NCBI GenBank assembly: GCA_003696675.1
Contig: RFGH01000122.1
Coordinates: 1-54,667, forward strand
Length of the DNA stretch: 54,667 nt
Direction of reading: 5' to 3'
From: Planctomycetota bacterium
GTDB lineage: Bacteria > Planctomycetota > Phycisphaerae > Phycisphaerales > UBA1924
Below, piece by piece: positions 1-7,260 of this stretch. Below the pieces are notes generated by a model that was not told the origin of the DNA, did no database searches, and saw nothing but the letters and a program-made list of their open reading frames with translations. Position 1 is the first letter of the stretch. Each line of letters opens with the position of its first letter. Made by a program: the position numbers and the translations under genes.

Positions 1-1
1 C

Positions 2-688
2 GCCCAGCCCCAGAACCCGCCCGCGGAGCCTCCGACCGATCTGATCATCCCCGAAACCGGCGGGCAGGACTCGTCGGGTGGCTCGGCACGCCTGCCCGAC
101 GCCTTTGATCCGGTCTGGACCACCGTTCAGGGCGTGAAGGGGACGGTGTACTCGGCCCAGGACTTCCCCGGCCCGTACACCGTCCAACGGGTGGCCGGCG
201 TGGCGCTGCTGCTGTCGCGGGCGGGCAACCCGGGATTGGATGCCGAGTCGAAGCCGATCCCCGCCACGATGCCGGCGTGGGTCGCCGCGGAGAGTTGGCC
301 CCGCTACCTCGCCTGGGCCGCCGCCGTGACCGAAATGCTCGCGGCTGTGATGCTGTTCTTCGGCGCGCTGACCCGGCTTGCCGGACTGATGCTCGCGGGC
401 GTGATGGCCGTAGCGATGTGGCTGACGCAGTTCGGGCCTGCGATCATGGAGATCCGACCCTCGTACCTCGGAGTGATTCCGGCGGCCGAGGACCCGTGGT
501 CGCCCCAATCGTACGCCACGCTGCTCTGGCAGCTTTCCTGCTTCGGAATGGCGATCGCGGTGTTCATGCTCGGTTCCGGCCCGATCGGGTTTGACCGCGC
601 CCTGTTCCGCCCGACCGATCGCCTGGAGCGCACCGAGCCGAAGCGGATCCGCTCGAGCTTCGACCGCGGCCCGTCCGACGAGCCATGA
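2..688 (+). CDS. DoxX-like integral membrane protein (5' end outside window)
   Basis: The frame is open from the first bases of the window, so the true start lies upstream. About 44 residues precede the first internal GTG at 134. The visible protein has a Pro/Gly-rich leader, then three or four hydrophobic segments (around VAGVALLL, YLAWAAAVTEMLAAVMLFFGAL, LMLAGVMAVAMWL, LSCFGMAIAVFMLG) and an Arg-rich cytoplasmic tail. The spacing, with GALTRLAG after the second helix, fits the DoxX/DoxD membrane family, whose biochemical role is poorly defined. Its stop overlaps the next start (ATGA at 685), so the two genes are probably translationally coupled. The family call rests on pattern, not on catalytic residues. 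Confidence 0.6.
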   Translation, partial: AQPQNPPAEPPTDLIIPETGGQDSSGGSARLPDAFDPVWTTVQGVKGTVYSAQDFPGPYTVQRVAGVALLLSRAGNPGLDAESKPIPATMPAWVAAESWPRYLAWAAAVTEMLAAVMLFFGALTRLAGLMLAGVMAVAMWLTQFGPAIMEIRPSYLGVIPAAEDPWSPQSYATLLWQLSCFGMAIAVFMLGSGPIGFDRALFRPTDRLERTEPKRIRSSFDRGPSDEP

Positions 689-3291
689 GTCAGGGCAAAG
701 CCACCCGCTGGCTGCTGCCTCCGGCGGCGTCGATCGCGGTGCACGCCGGGCTGGTGATCGCTTTGGCCGCGGTCACTATCGAGGTGACACGCGATAGGCC
801 CACCCCGCGTCCGACCCGGGTCACGCTGTCCGCGCCGCCTCAGTCTGACGCGCCCGCCCGCATCGCGGACACCAATCCGTCGGAAACCGCGGAACTCGGG
901 GCGGGCGCCGTGCCCGCGCCCGCCGAACCGGCCGCGCTTCGAGAGTCGCTCGCGTCCGGCACCGCGCGGGGCGCACCGGTCAGCAGCCCAACGCAACTGG
1001 CGCCCGCGCCGGTCACCCAGTCGATCCTGACCCCGGAGAACGCCGGCGCGCCCCGCGTGCGGTTCGCGGAGATCGACGCGGCCCCCGCCCGCACGGTTGT
1101 GTTCGTGGTCGATGCGTCCGGGGCGGTCGCCAGCGCGTTCACCTTCGTGCGTGAGGAGCTGCTCCGCTCGATCGATCAGCTATCACCGACACAACGCTTT
1201 CAAGTCGTGGTCTTCCCCGGGCCGGAGAACGGACCGCCGGTGCTCGCCCCGATCAATCGAGGCCGTCTCGCGTTGGCGTCGCCCAGGACCAAACGCGAGA
1301 TCGCCGAATGGATGGCGACCTTCCGCCCGCGCGGTCGCTCGGCCCCGCTGGAGGGGCTGCGTCTGGCGCTGGACCTCAAGCCCGACATCGCGATGCTCAT
1401 CACCCGATCGATCGAGCGGACCGGCCCGGACGCGGCGTGGGGCGATGGGCTGAAGGAGACGCTCGAGGAACTCGACCGGCTCAATCCGATCGACCGGCGC
1501 ACCGGCGTGCGACGGACCGCGATCGCGGCCGTGCAACTCCTCGACGAGGACCCCACCGGCATCATGGAGGCCATCGCCGCGATCCACGGCTCCGGCGTGT
1601 CCGACTACCGCGTGGTTTCCGCGGAAACACTGGCCAGCCCGAGCACCCCGCCAACGCGAGCGACGGGCGCGTCCGAGTCCGCGTCCATCGACGCCAGCGC
1701 TTCCATTCTGGCCGATCTGGACGACACGGGCACCGCCTTGCGACTGTTCCATGGGCTGCCGGACGCGACCGACCGCACGCGGGCCCGGGAGCAGGCGGCC
1801 CGTGCCGCCGAGCTGGCCGCCCGCACGCCCGACGATCCACGCGCCCGCGTGCTGCTGGCACGAGCGCGCTCATTGACGCTCGAGCCATCGGCGCTGGAGA
1901 TGGCGGGCGCGGTGCTCCGCCAGGAGCTGCTGCACGACCCCGATGCCGACGCCTGGCGCCGTCTCGCGCTGATCGACACGCTCGCCGCCCAGAACCGGCC
2001 GGCTGATGCCATCGACGAGCTCGAAGCGCTCTTCGAAGACGCGCGAGAGATGGCCATCACTCGCGCGATCCGCGTGAGGATGGTCGTGACCGGCGCCGCC
2101 CTCGGCATCGAGCCCGATGACGCGGACGCCGCCCTGCAACGCCCGCCGTTCGTCGACGATCGGGGCGTGACCGACCCGTACTGGGTGCTGGCGATGGGCG
2201 AGGCCATGACCCGCGGGCGGCTGCGCACCGGCGCATCCGAACCCTTTGTGCCGCTGCTCCGCCTACTGGAGCGGGCCGAACGGGAGCACGCAGACGCCTG
2301 GCCGCCCATCCTCACCGATCGCATGGCCCGCGCCGCCGCGCTCGCGCCCGAGCGTGTGGCCGAAGCTCCGGCGCGGGTTCGCCTGGAAGTGGCCGCCGCG
2401 TGGGCTCGCACGCCCGAATCACGCCCGCGAGCCCGCGTCGTGCTGGGCTCGCTGGTGAACGGCGATTCGCCCGAACGCGCGGAGGCGCTCTGGCGACTCG
2501 GCGTGCTGGAGCGGGGTCTCGACACGCCGGAATCCCGTGAGCGGGCGGGCGAGTTGCTGAGCACCCTGGCCGAGACTTACCCCGATCATCCCCGCGCCGG
2601 TGACGCGCTCGCGGGTGCGATCGCCTTGACGAGCGACCCGCAGGCTCGCGAACGACTGCTGCGTCTGGCGGTCGAACGCCACACCGACCGGCCCGAGATC
2701 GATCTGTGGCGTCTGAACCTGGCCGAGTTGCTCGATGGGCTTGAGCGGCTCGACATGCTCGAGCGGATCGCCCCGGGCGGACGGGAGAGCACGCTGGCAC
2801 GCCGGCTCTACAAACCGGCCGCGGAGTCGATCGTGGCGGACGCGACCGACCCGGCGCCGCTGCTCGAACGCGCCGGCGCGTTCTTGGCCGCGCACGCCGA
2901 CCCCGAGGCCGCGTCGTGGCTGGCGCGGGCGAGTTCGGCATGGCTCGCGGACGATGCCGAGCGGGCCCACGCGCTGGCCGAGCGGGCGATGCAGGCCTCC
3001 GGCAGAACGCCCTCCGCAGAAACCGAACTGGCCCTCATCCGAGCCGAACTCGCCACCGGACGGAGCAAGCCGGCCACGGCCCGCCTGAGCGCCCTAGCGA
3101 CGCGGCTCGACGCCGCGAACGACCGATCGGGCGCGTTCTGGGAGTCATGGACGCTGCTGCTCGAAGCGGCCGGGCGCGACGATCCCGACGCCGCCCGCGC
3201 CCACCTGGCTCGGCTGGAACTGATCGACCCGGAACTGGGCGGTGATCCGTGGCGTCGGCGGCTCAACGACTTGCGCGCCGCGCTGCCGTGA
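685..3291 (+). CDS. Membrane-anchored VWA-domain protein with TPR-like repeats
   Basis: The 868-residue protein starts at an ATG overlapping the upstream stop by 4 bp. Residues 10-33 form one transmembrane or signal-anchor helix, followed by a Pro/Ala-rich linker to about 130. Residues 132-300 look like a von Willebrand A fold, beginning with the hydrophobic strand VVFVVDASGA. The MIDAS position reads D-A-S-G-A rather than the usual DxSxS, so metal binding may be weakened. From about 365 to the C-terminus the protein is Ala/Arg/Leu-rich helical repeats resembling TPRs (for example RLALIDTLAAQNRPADAIDELEALF). VWA plus TPR proteins often act as extracytoplasmic assembly or scaffold factors. No specific function is assigned. 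Confidence 0.75.
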   Translation: MSQGKATRWLLPPAASIAVHAGLVIALAAVTIEVTRDRPTPRPTRVTLSAPPQSDAPARIADTNPSETAELGAGAVPAPAEPAALRESLASGTARGAPVSSPTQLAPAPVTQSILTPENAGAPRVRFAEIDAAPARTVVFVVDASGAVASAFTFVREELLRSIDQLSPTQRFQVVVFPGPENGPPVLAPINRGRLALASPRTKREIAEWMATFRPRGRSAPLEGLRLALDLKPDIAMLITRSIERTGPDAAWGDGLKETLEELDRLNPIDRRTGVRRTAIAAVQLLDEDPTGIMEAIAAIHGSGVSDYRVVSAETLASPSTPPTRATGASESASIDASASILADLDDTGTALRLFHGLPDATDRTRAREQAARAAELAARTPDDPRARVLLARARSLTLEPSALEMAGAVLRQELLHDPDADAWRRLALIDTLAAQNRPADAIDELEALFEDAREMAITRAIRVRMVVTGAALGIEPDDADAALQRPPFVDDRGVTDPYWVLAMGEAMTRGRLRTGASEPFVPLLRLLERAEREHADAWPPILTDRMARAAALAPERVAEAPARVRLEVAAAWARTPESRPRARVVLGSLVNGDSPERAEALWRLGVLERGLDTPESRERAGELLSTLAETYPDHPRAGDALAGAIALTSDPQARERLLRLAVERHTDRPEIDLWRLNLAELLDGLERLDMLERIAPGGRESTLARRLYKPAAESIVADATDPAPLLERAGAFLAAHADPEAASWLARASSAWLADDAERAHALAERAMQASGRTPSAETELALIRAELATGRSKPATARLSALATRLDAANDRSGAFWESWTLLLEAAGRDDPDAARAHLARLELIDPELGGDPWRRRLNDLRAALP

Positions 3292-3340
3292 GTAGCGCCG
3301 ATCCGCGCGCCGCCCGCTTTCGCACGCACGCGCGTCCCGC

Positions 3341-3346
3341 TACACT
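3341..3346 (+). promoter_or_regulatory. -10-like TACACT placed for a leaderless tmk mRNA
   Basis: TACACT ends 6 nt before the GTG start of tmk, so transcription would begin at about the start codon itself. The surrounding string is nearly identical to the one in front of plsY (4223-4228), with the same 6-nt spacing. I see no convincing -35 at 17 bp, and there is no Shine-Dalgarno sequence. Confidence 0.45.
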
Positions 3347-3352
3347 CGGCCC

Positions 3353-4039
3353 GTGCCAACCGTGACCGAACCGATGCGCCAATCCGCCGACCAGATCCCC
3401 GCGCCGCTCGCCGAGGCGTTGCGTGGGCGTTTCCTTGTCTTCGACGGGCCGGACGGCTCGGGCAAATCAACGCAGCTCAAGCGGTTCATGCAGGCCTGCA
3501 AGCGATCGGGCATCGACGCGATCGAGGTACGCGAGCCGGGCGGCACCGAAGTGGGCGAGCGCATCCGCGCCGCGTTGCTCGATCACCTCGAGCGGGACGA
3601 GATGTCGCTGCGCTGCGAGATGCTGCTCTATATGGCCAGCCGCGCCCAACTGTGCGAGCAGGTCATCGCACCCGCGCTCAAACAAGGCCGGCTCGTCGTC
3701 GCCGACCGCTTCATCAGCAGCACGCTGGTCTACCAGGGCCACGCCGGGGGCATCCCGACCGAGGAGATCGACGCCGTTGGGCGGATCGCCACGCAGGGCG
3801 TCAACCCCGACGCCACGCTGATCTTCGACATCGACCAACAGACCGCGGCCAGCCGGCTCAACCCGCTGCTCGACCGCATGGAATCCAAGGGCGCCGACTT
3901 CCACGCCCGCGTCCGTGCCGGCTACAAGGCCCTGATCGAGCGCGGGGGCGAGTACGCCGCCGTCGACGCCCGCGGCGAACCGGACGAGGTGTTCGGGAAC
4001 ATCGTCTCCGTGCTCGAGTCCCGGTTCGTGGACCGCTGA
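3353..4039 (+). CDS. tmk: Thymidylate kinase (dTMP kinase)
   Basis: Phosphorylates dTMP to dTDP with ATP in the cytoplasm, an essential step of dTTP synthesis. The 228-residue length is normal for the family. The P-loop FDGPDGSGKST lies near residues 26-36, the substrate-binding segment EVREPGGTEVGERIR follows near 60, and the DR(F/Y) motif is present as ADRFISSTLVYQG. I chose the GTG at 3353 because the sequence aligns from just before the P-loop, and a -10-like element sits 6 nt upstream, which would give a leaderless mRNA. It lies downstream of the VWA gene with a 61-bp gap and upstream of plsY, apparently as its own unit. Confidence 0.96.
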   Translation: MPTVTEPMRQSADQIPAPLAEALRGRFLVFDGPDGSGKSTQLKRFMQACKRSGIDAIEVREPGGTEVGERIRAALLDHLERDEMSLRCEMLLYMASRAQLCEQVIAPALKQGRLVVADRFISSTLVYQGHAGGIPTEEIDAVGRIATQGVNPDATLIFDIDQQTAASRLNPLLDRMESKGADFHARVRAGYKALIERGGEYAAVDARGEPDEVFGNIVSVLESRFVDR

Positions 4040-4119
4040 CAGGCGTTCACGAACTCCCATGTCCGGCTTGCTCGGGATCGATCGAACATCGACCGCTGAA
4101 GTTGCACGCAGGCACACAG

Positions 4120-4200
4120 GATCTGGCGGAACCGTTCGCCCAACTGATTGTGATTGATTTGATCGCATTCATCGACGCCTGCACCAGCGACGATCCCTGA
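4120..4200 (+). pseudogene. Orphan dockerin-like C-terminal repeat (gene remnant)
   Basis: Between tmk and plsY one frame reads DLAEPFAQLIVIDLIAFID, then ACTSDDP and a stop. This matches, position by position, the DLAEPYGTLNIFDIQAYIG repeat that ends the exported proteins elsewhere in this window, including its placement just before a stop codon. There is no usable start codon or signal peptide in front of it, only one repeat is present, and the usual GxLN and YN residues have drifted. The simplest reading is the decayed 3' end of a former dockerin-tailed gene. Chance resemblance in a GC-rich frame cannot be excluded. Confidence 0.4.
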
Positions 4201-4222
4201 ATACGGTGGACGGATCGCCCGC

Positions 4223-4228
4223 TACACT
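4223..4228 (+). promoter_or_regulatory. -10-like TACACT placed for a leaderless plsY mRNA
   Basis: TACACT ends 6 nt before the plsY ATG, in the context CCCGCTACACTCG followed by CCCG and the start codon. This repeats the arrangement before tmk almost base for base. No Shine-Dalgarno sequence lies in between. A matching -35 is not obvious. Confidence 0.45.
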
Positions 4229-4234
4229 CGCCCG

Positions 4235-5092
4235 ATGCCCCCCGTCACGCACTGGCTCGTCCTCATCGCCATCGCCTTCCTCGCCGGGTCCATCCCGTTC
4301 GGCTACCTCATCGGACGGGCCAGAGGTGTGGACCTCCGCACGGTCGGCTCGAAGAACATCGGCGCGACCAATCTCGGCAGGGTGTTCGGCAAGAAGTATT
4401 TCTTCCTGTGCTTCTTCCTCGACATGTTCAAGGGGCTGATCCCCACGGCAGCCGCGGGCTGGCACGCCGGCGTGCTCGGCGAGTTCGCCATGCCCGCGCC
4501 GACGGCCTGGTGGTGGCTGGCGGTCATGGCGTCCAGTGTGCTCGGGCACATGTTCACCCCCTGGCTGGGCTTCAAGGGCGGCAAGGGCGTCGCGACCGGG
4601 CTGGGGGCGCTGCTGGGCGTCTTTCCGGCACTGACGATCCCCGGGGTGGGGGCGTTCGTGGTCTTCGTGATCGTCGTCGCCCTCTGGCGGTACATCTCGG
4701 CCGCCTCGGTCGCCGCCGCGTGCTCCCTGCCGCTCTGGACCTGGTACGCCCACGACCAGTTCAAGACCCTGCAGGAGCGTCGGATCGGCTCCCAACCGCT
4801 GTTCGAGCAGACGCCTGCCAGCGAGATCGACGCGATGGTCCCCTACTCCGGGTGGCCCTTCGTCATCGTCGCGGGCGTGCTCGCCGCCCTGGTGATTTAC
4901 AAGCACCGGGCCAATCTCGCCCGTCTGGCGAGCGGCACCGAGCCGAAGTTCGGCGAGCGGACCGGGGGCGTTCCGGAGCACTCGGGAGGAGATTCTCCCG
5001 GGCCAAACACCCCGCCAGATCCGGTGGGTGCGTCCGAGAACGACCAAACTCACTCCCCAGAGTTCGGCGCGGCGCGCCCGCCCCAATCCTGA
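4235..5092 (+). CDS. plsY: Acyl-phosphate:glycerol-3-phosphate acyltransferase PlsY
   Basis: Inner-membrane enzyme that transfers an acyl group from acyl-phosphate to glycerol-3-phosphate, the first committed step of phospholipid synthesis. All three PlsY signature regions are present: GSIPFGYLIG with GSKNIGATN near residues 18-54, the FKGGKGVAT loop near 113-121, and a late hydrophobic segment with VIYKHRANLARL near 220-232. At 285 residues it is longer than the usual ~200. The extra length is a loop before the last helix (LQERRIGSQPLFEQ region) and a polar, Gly/Pro-rich C-terminal tail of about 50 residues. The ATG at 4235 is 6 nt from a -10-like hexamer. Confidence 0.93.
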   Translation: MPPVTHWLVLIAIAFLAGSIPFGYLIGRARGVDLRTVGSKNIGATNLGRVFGKKYFFLCFFLDMFKGLIPTAAAGWHAGVLGEFAMPAPTAWWWLAVMASSVLGHMFTPWLGFKGGKGVATGLGALLGVFPALTIPGVGAFVVFVIVVALWRYISAASVAAACSLPLWTWYAHDQFKTLQERRIGSQPLFEQTPASEIDAMVPYSGWPFVIVAGVLAALVIYKHRANLARLASGTEPKFGERTGGVPEHSGGDSPGPNTPPDPVGASENDQTHSPEFGAARPPQS

Positions 5093-5250
5093 TCCGTCAA
5101 CCCCTGACCGGCCGATATGTGACCATCATGCGCTGGTCTGACCCCCCCAATCGTCACAAACCCACCCGCAACCGACAGGTTGAGTCAAGACGCGGCAACC
5201 GCGGGTCGAAACGCAATCGCAGGCTATCCCATCTCCGCTGGAGGGCCGCC

Positions 5251-5496
5251 ATGCCGCGTCTGAGACTCGTGACGGACGACATCGAACAAGATCCCCCCGC
5301 ACCGCTTCCGATCGCCAACTGGCGCCGGACGGTCGGTGATACCGGTGACGCCACCGACTCCATCGCCGAGGTCGAGAAGGCCTTCGCCCGCGTCGAGCGG
5401 GCCGTTCAGAACCTCAGCGACATGATCGAGGAGATGGACCCCATCCCCTTCCCGCGCCGGGGCGACGACGACGACGACGGGCCTTGGGCCGCCTGA
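5251..5496 (+). CDS. Small acidic protein of unknown function
   Basis: An 81-residue ORF starts at an ATG preceded by a GGAGGG sequence 4-9 nt upstream. The middle (DSIAEVEKAFARVERAVQNLSDMIEEM) is a predicted amphipathic helix or short coiled coil, and the C-terminus is strongly acidic (RGDDDDDGPWAA). A perfect terminator hairpin follows 45 nt after the stop, which supports a real transcript. No known domain is recognised. It is not obviously linked to plsY, from which it is separated by 158 bp. Confidence 0.65.
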   Translation: MPRLRLVTDDIEQDPPAPLPIANWRRTVGDTGDATDSIAEVEKAFARVERAVQNLSDMIEEMDPIPFPRRGDDDDDGPWAA

Positions 5497-5540
5497 GGCC
5501 CGATCGGCCGCAGCCGAACAAAGCAAGCACCCACCCCCTG

Positions 5541-5582
5541 AACGCCCGGCCGCCCCAATCGCCGGGCGTTCCCCTTTTTTTG
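5541..5582 (+). terminator. Rho-independent terminator
   Basis: A perfect 10-bp stem (AACGCCCGGC, 5541-5550, with GCCGGGCGTT, 5561-5570) encloses a 10-nt loop and is followed by CCCC and a run of seven or more Ts. It closes the plus-strand transcript of the small acidic protein and stands between that gene and the convergent phosphatase gene. Confidence 0.85.
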
Positions 5583-5603
5583 GGGTCCAAGCCGGGGCGC
5601 GGA

Positions 5604-7259
5604 TCAATACACGCGGAGCACGACCATCGTCTCGTCGTCCGCCTGCTGTCGCAGCCCGGAGAACTGGCGGATCGCCCAGAACACACGGTCGACGATGGCG
5701 GACGCCGTCGCGTCCGGTTCGGCGCGGAGAAACTCTGTCACGCAGGCGAGCAAGCGGGACCGCCCGAACCGCTCACCCGCGAACGAGAGCGCATCGGTGA
5801 TGCCGTCGGTGAACACCAGCAGCACATCGCCGGGGCGGAGGGTGCGTCGCTCGAGCGGGTAGACCTCGCCCGGCTGCACGCCGGCGACCAGCCCGCCCGC
5901 CTCGAGCAGCTCGTGCTCCCACACGCCGTCGGCGTTGGCTCGGAACAGCGCGGGGCGGTCGTGACCGGCGGATACATACCGCAGCTCACGCGTGCCGGGA
6001 TCGATCGATCCCATCCAGGCGGTGGCGAACTCGTTGACCGTGGTGTCCCGGCACAGGGCGTCGTTCGTGCGCGCCATCACCAGCTCGAGATCGTCGGACA
6101 GCTCGGCGTACGCCCGCATGGTGGCACGCACCGCGCTCATCAGCAGCCCGGCGGCGACGCCCTTGCCGACGACATCGCCCGCGACGACGACCAGCCGGTC
6201 GTGCGCGACGAACAGGTCGTAGAAGTCACCGCCTATCTCGAAACTCGGGCGATAGCGTGCCGCCAGGTCGATGCCCGGCACGGTGGGCACCGTCACCGGC
6301 AGCATCCGCTGCTGCACCGTTCCGGCGATGCGCAACGCACGCTGCGTGCGTCGCTCGCGGGCGCGGAGCTTGATCAGCCGGGCCTGCTCGACCGACGCGG
6401 CCGCCGACTGCCCGATCGAACGCAGCAGCCTGCGCTCGGACCGGGTGAACTCGCGTTTCTCACGGTCGTAGACGCGGATCACGCCGATGGGACGCCCGTC
6501 GAACACCATGCCCGCGCACATGAACGAGCCGAGCCCCTCCGCCACGCACTGTTCGGGGAGCAGCACCCGCGGGTCGGTGGAAAGATCCTCGGACACGACC
6601 ACCTCGCCGTTGAGCGCCCGGCGGTCGAACTCGCGGTCCTTGCTCAGCGGCAGCGGGTTGGAGAGCCAGGCCTCGCTGAGATTGATCGCCACGGAACGCT
6701 CGAGGTCGGCCTCGCTCTCGCCCTTGGCCAGCCCGTCGGCGTCTTCGGGAAGCAGCATGATCGAGCCGGCGTGCAGTTCGAGCAGGTTGAGCGCCGATCG
6801 CAGGGCGGCGGCGAGCGTGTCCTCGGCCTTGCCGCCCCGGACGAGCATCGCGCTGAGCTGGTAGAGCGAGTCGATCTCCGCCACGCGGTGGCGAAGTTCC
6901 GAGACATCGGTGCAGATCTCGCGGGCCGCGGACGCGACCAGCCGGGCCGCCCTCACCGCGATGTCACGCGTGGCGCCCTCGCGTCCGGGGTGGACCACCA
7001 CCGATCCGATGCGCTGCTCCTCGACCTCGATGGGAAACAAGACCGCGCCCGGGGGCACGGGCGTCTCGACGCCGGGCTCATCGGCGCTCATGCCGGGCGG
7101 CAGCACGCGGTCCTTTTCGTCGCGCAGCTCGATGGTCACGCCCGACAGTTCGGTCAGCACCGCGCACAGCGCCGAGATGGACCCGTCCGTCCAGTAGTCG
7201 CGGATCGAAGCGCCTTTCGGGAGGGAACGCGTCTCGGCTGCGTCCGCGGCTTCGCTCAT
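5604..7259 (-). CDS. PP2C-type serine phosphatase (RsbU/SpoIIE family) with GAF domain
   Basis: The 551-residue protein starts at the ATG at 7259 (MSEAADAAETRS), one base after the stop of the TPR gene, so the two are likely co-transcribed. Residues 25-110 form an N-terminal sensor-like region, about 130-290 a GAF-type domain (SLYQLSAMLVRGG ... GVIRVYDREKREFT), and about 325-551 a PP2C catalytic domain of the SpoIIE/RsbU type. The metal-binding signatures GGDFYDL, AGDVVGKGVAAGLLM and FTDGITDA are intact. Such enzymes dephosphorylate STAS-domain anti-anti-sigma factors in partner-switching circuits. A STAS protein is encoded at 18848-19246, but nothing shows the two are partners. Confidence 0.88.
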   Translation of the reverse strand: MSEAADAAETRSLPKGASIRDYWTDGSISALCAVLTELSGVTIELRDEKDRVLPPGMSADEPGVETPVPPGAVLFPIEVEEQRIGSVVVHPGREGATRDIAVRAARLVASAAREICTDVSELRHRVAEIDSLYQLSAMLVRGGKAEDTLAAALRSALNLLELHAGSIMLLPEDADGLAKGESEADLERSVAINLSEAWLSNPLPLSKDREFDRRALNGEVVVSEDLSTDPRVLLPEQCVAEGLGSFMCAGMVFDGRPIGVIRVYDREKREFTRSERRLLRSIGQSAAASVEQARLIKLRARERRTQRALRIAGTVQQRMLPVTVPTVPGIDLAARYRPSFEIGGDFYDLFVAHDRLVVVAGDVVGKGVAAGLLMSAVRATMRAYAELSDDLELVMARTNDALCRDTTVNEFATAWMGSIDPGTRELRYVSAGHDRPALFRANADGVWEHELLEAGGLVAGVQPGEVYPLERRTLRPGDVLLVFTDGITDALSFAGERFGRSRLLACVTEFLRAEPDATASAIVDRVFWAIRQFSGLRQQADDETMVVLRVY

Positions 7260-7260
7260 G

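Noticed and set aside
4408-5496. A 362-codon plus-strand frame through plsY and beyond
   Set aside because: It is an out-of-frame shadow of plsY in GC-rich DNA. Only its last 81 codons from the ATG at 5251 look real, and these are annotated.
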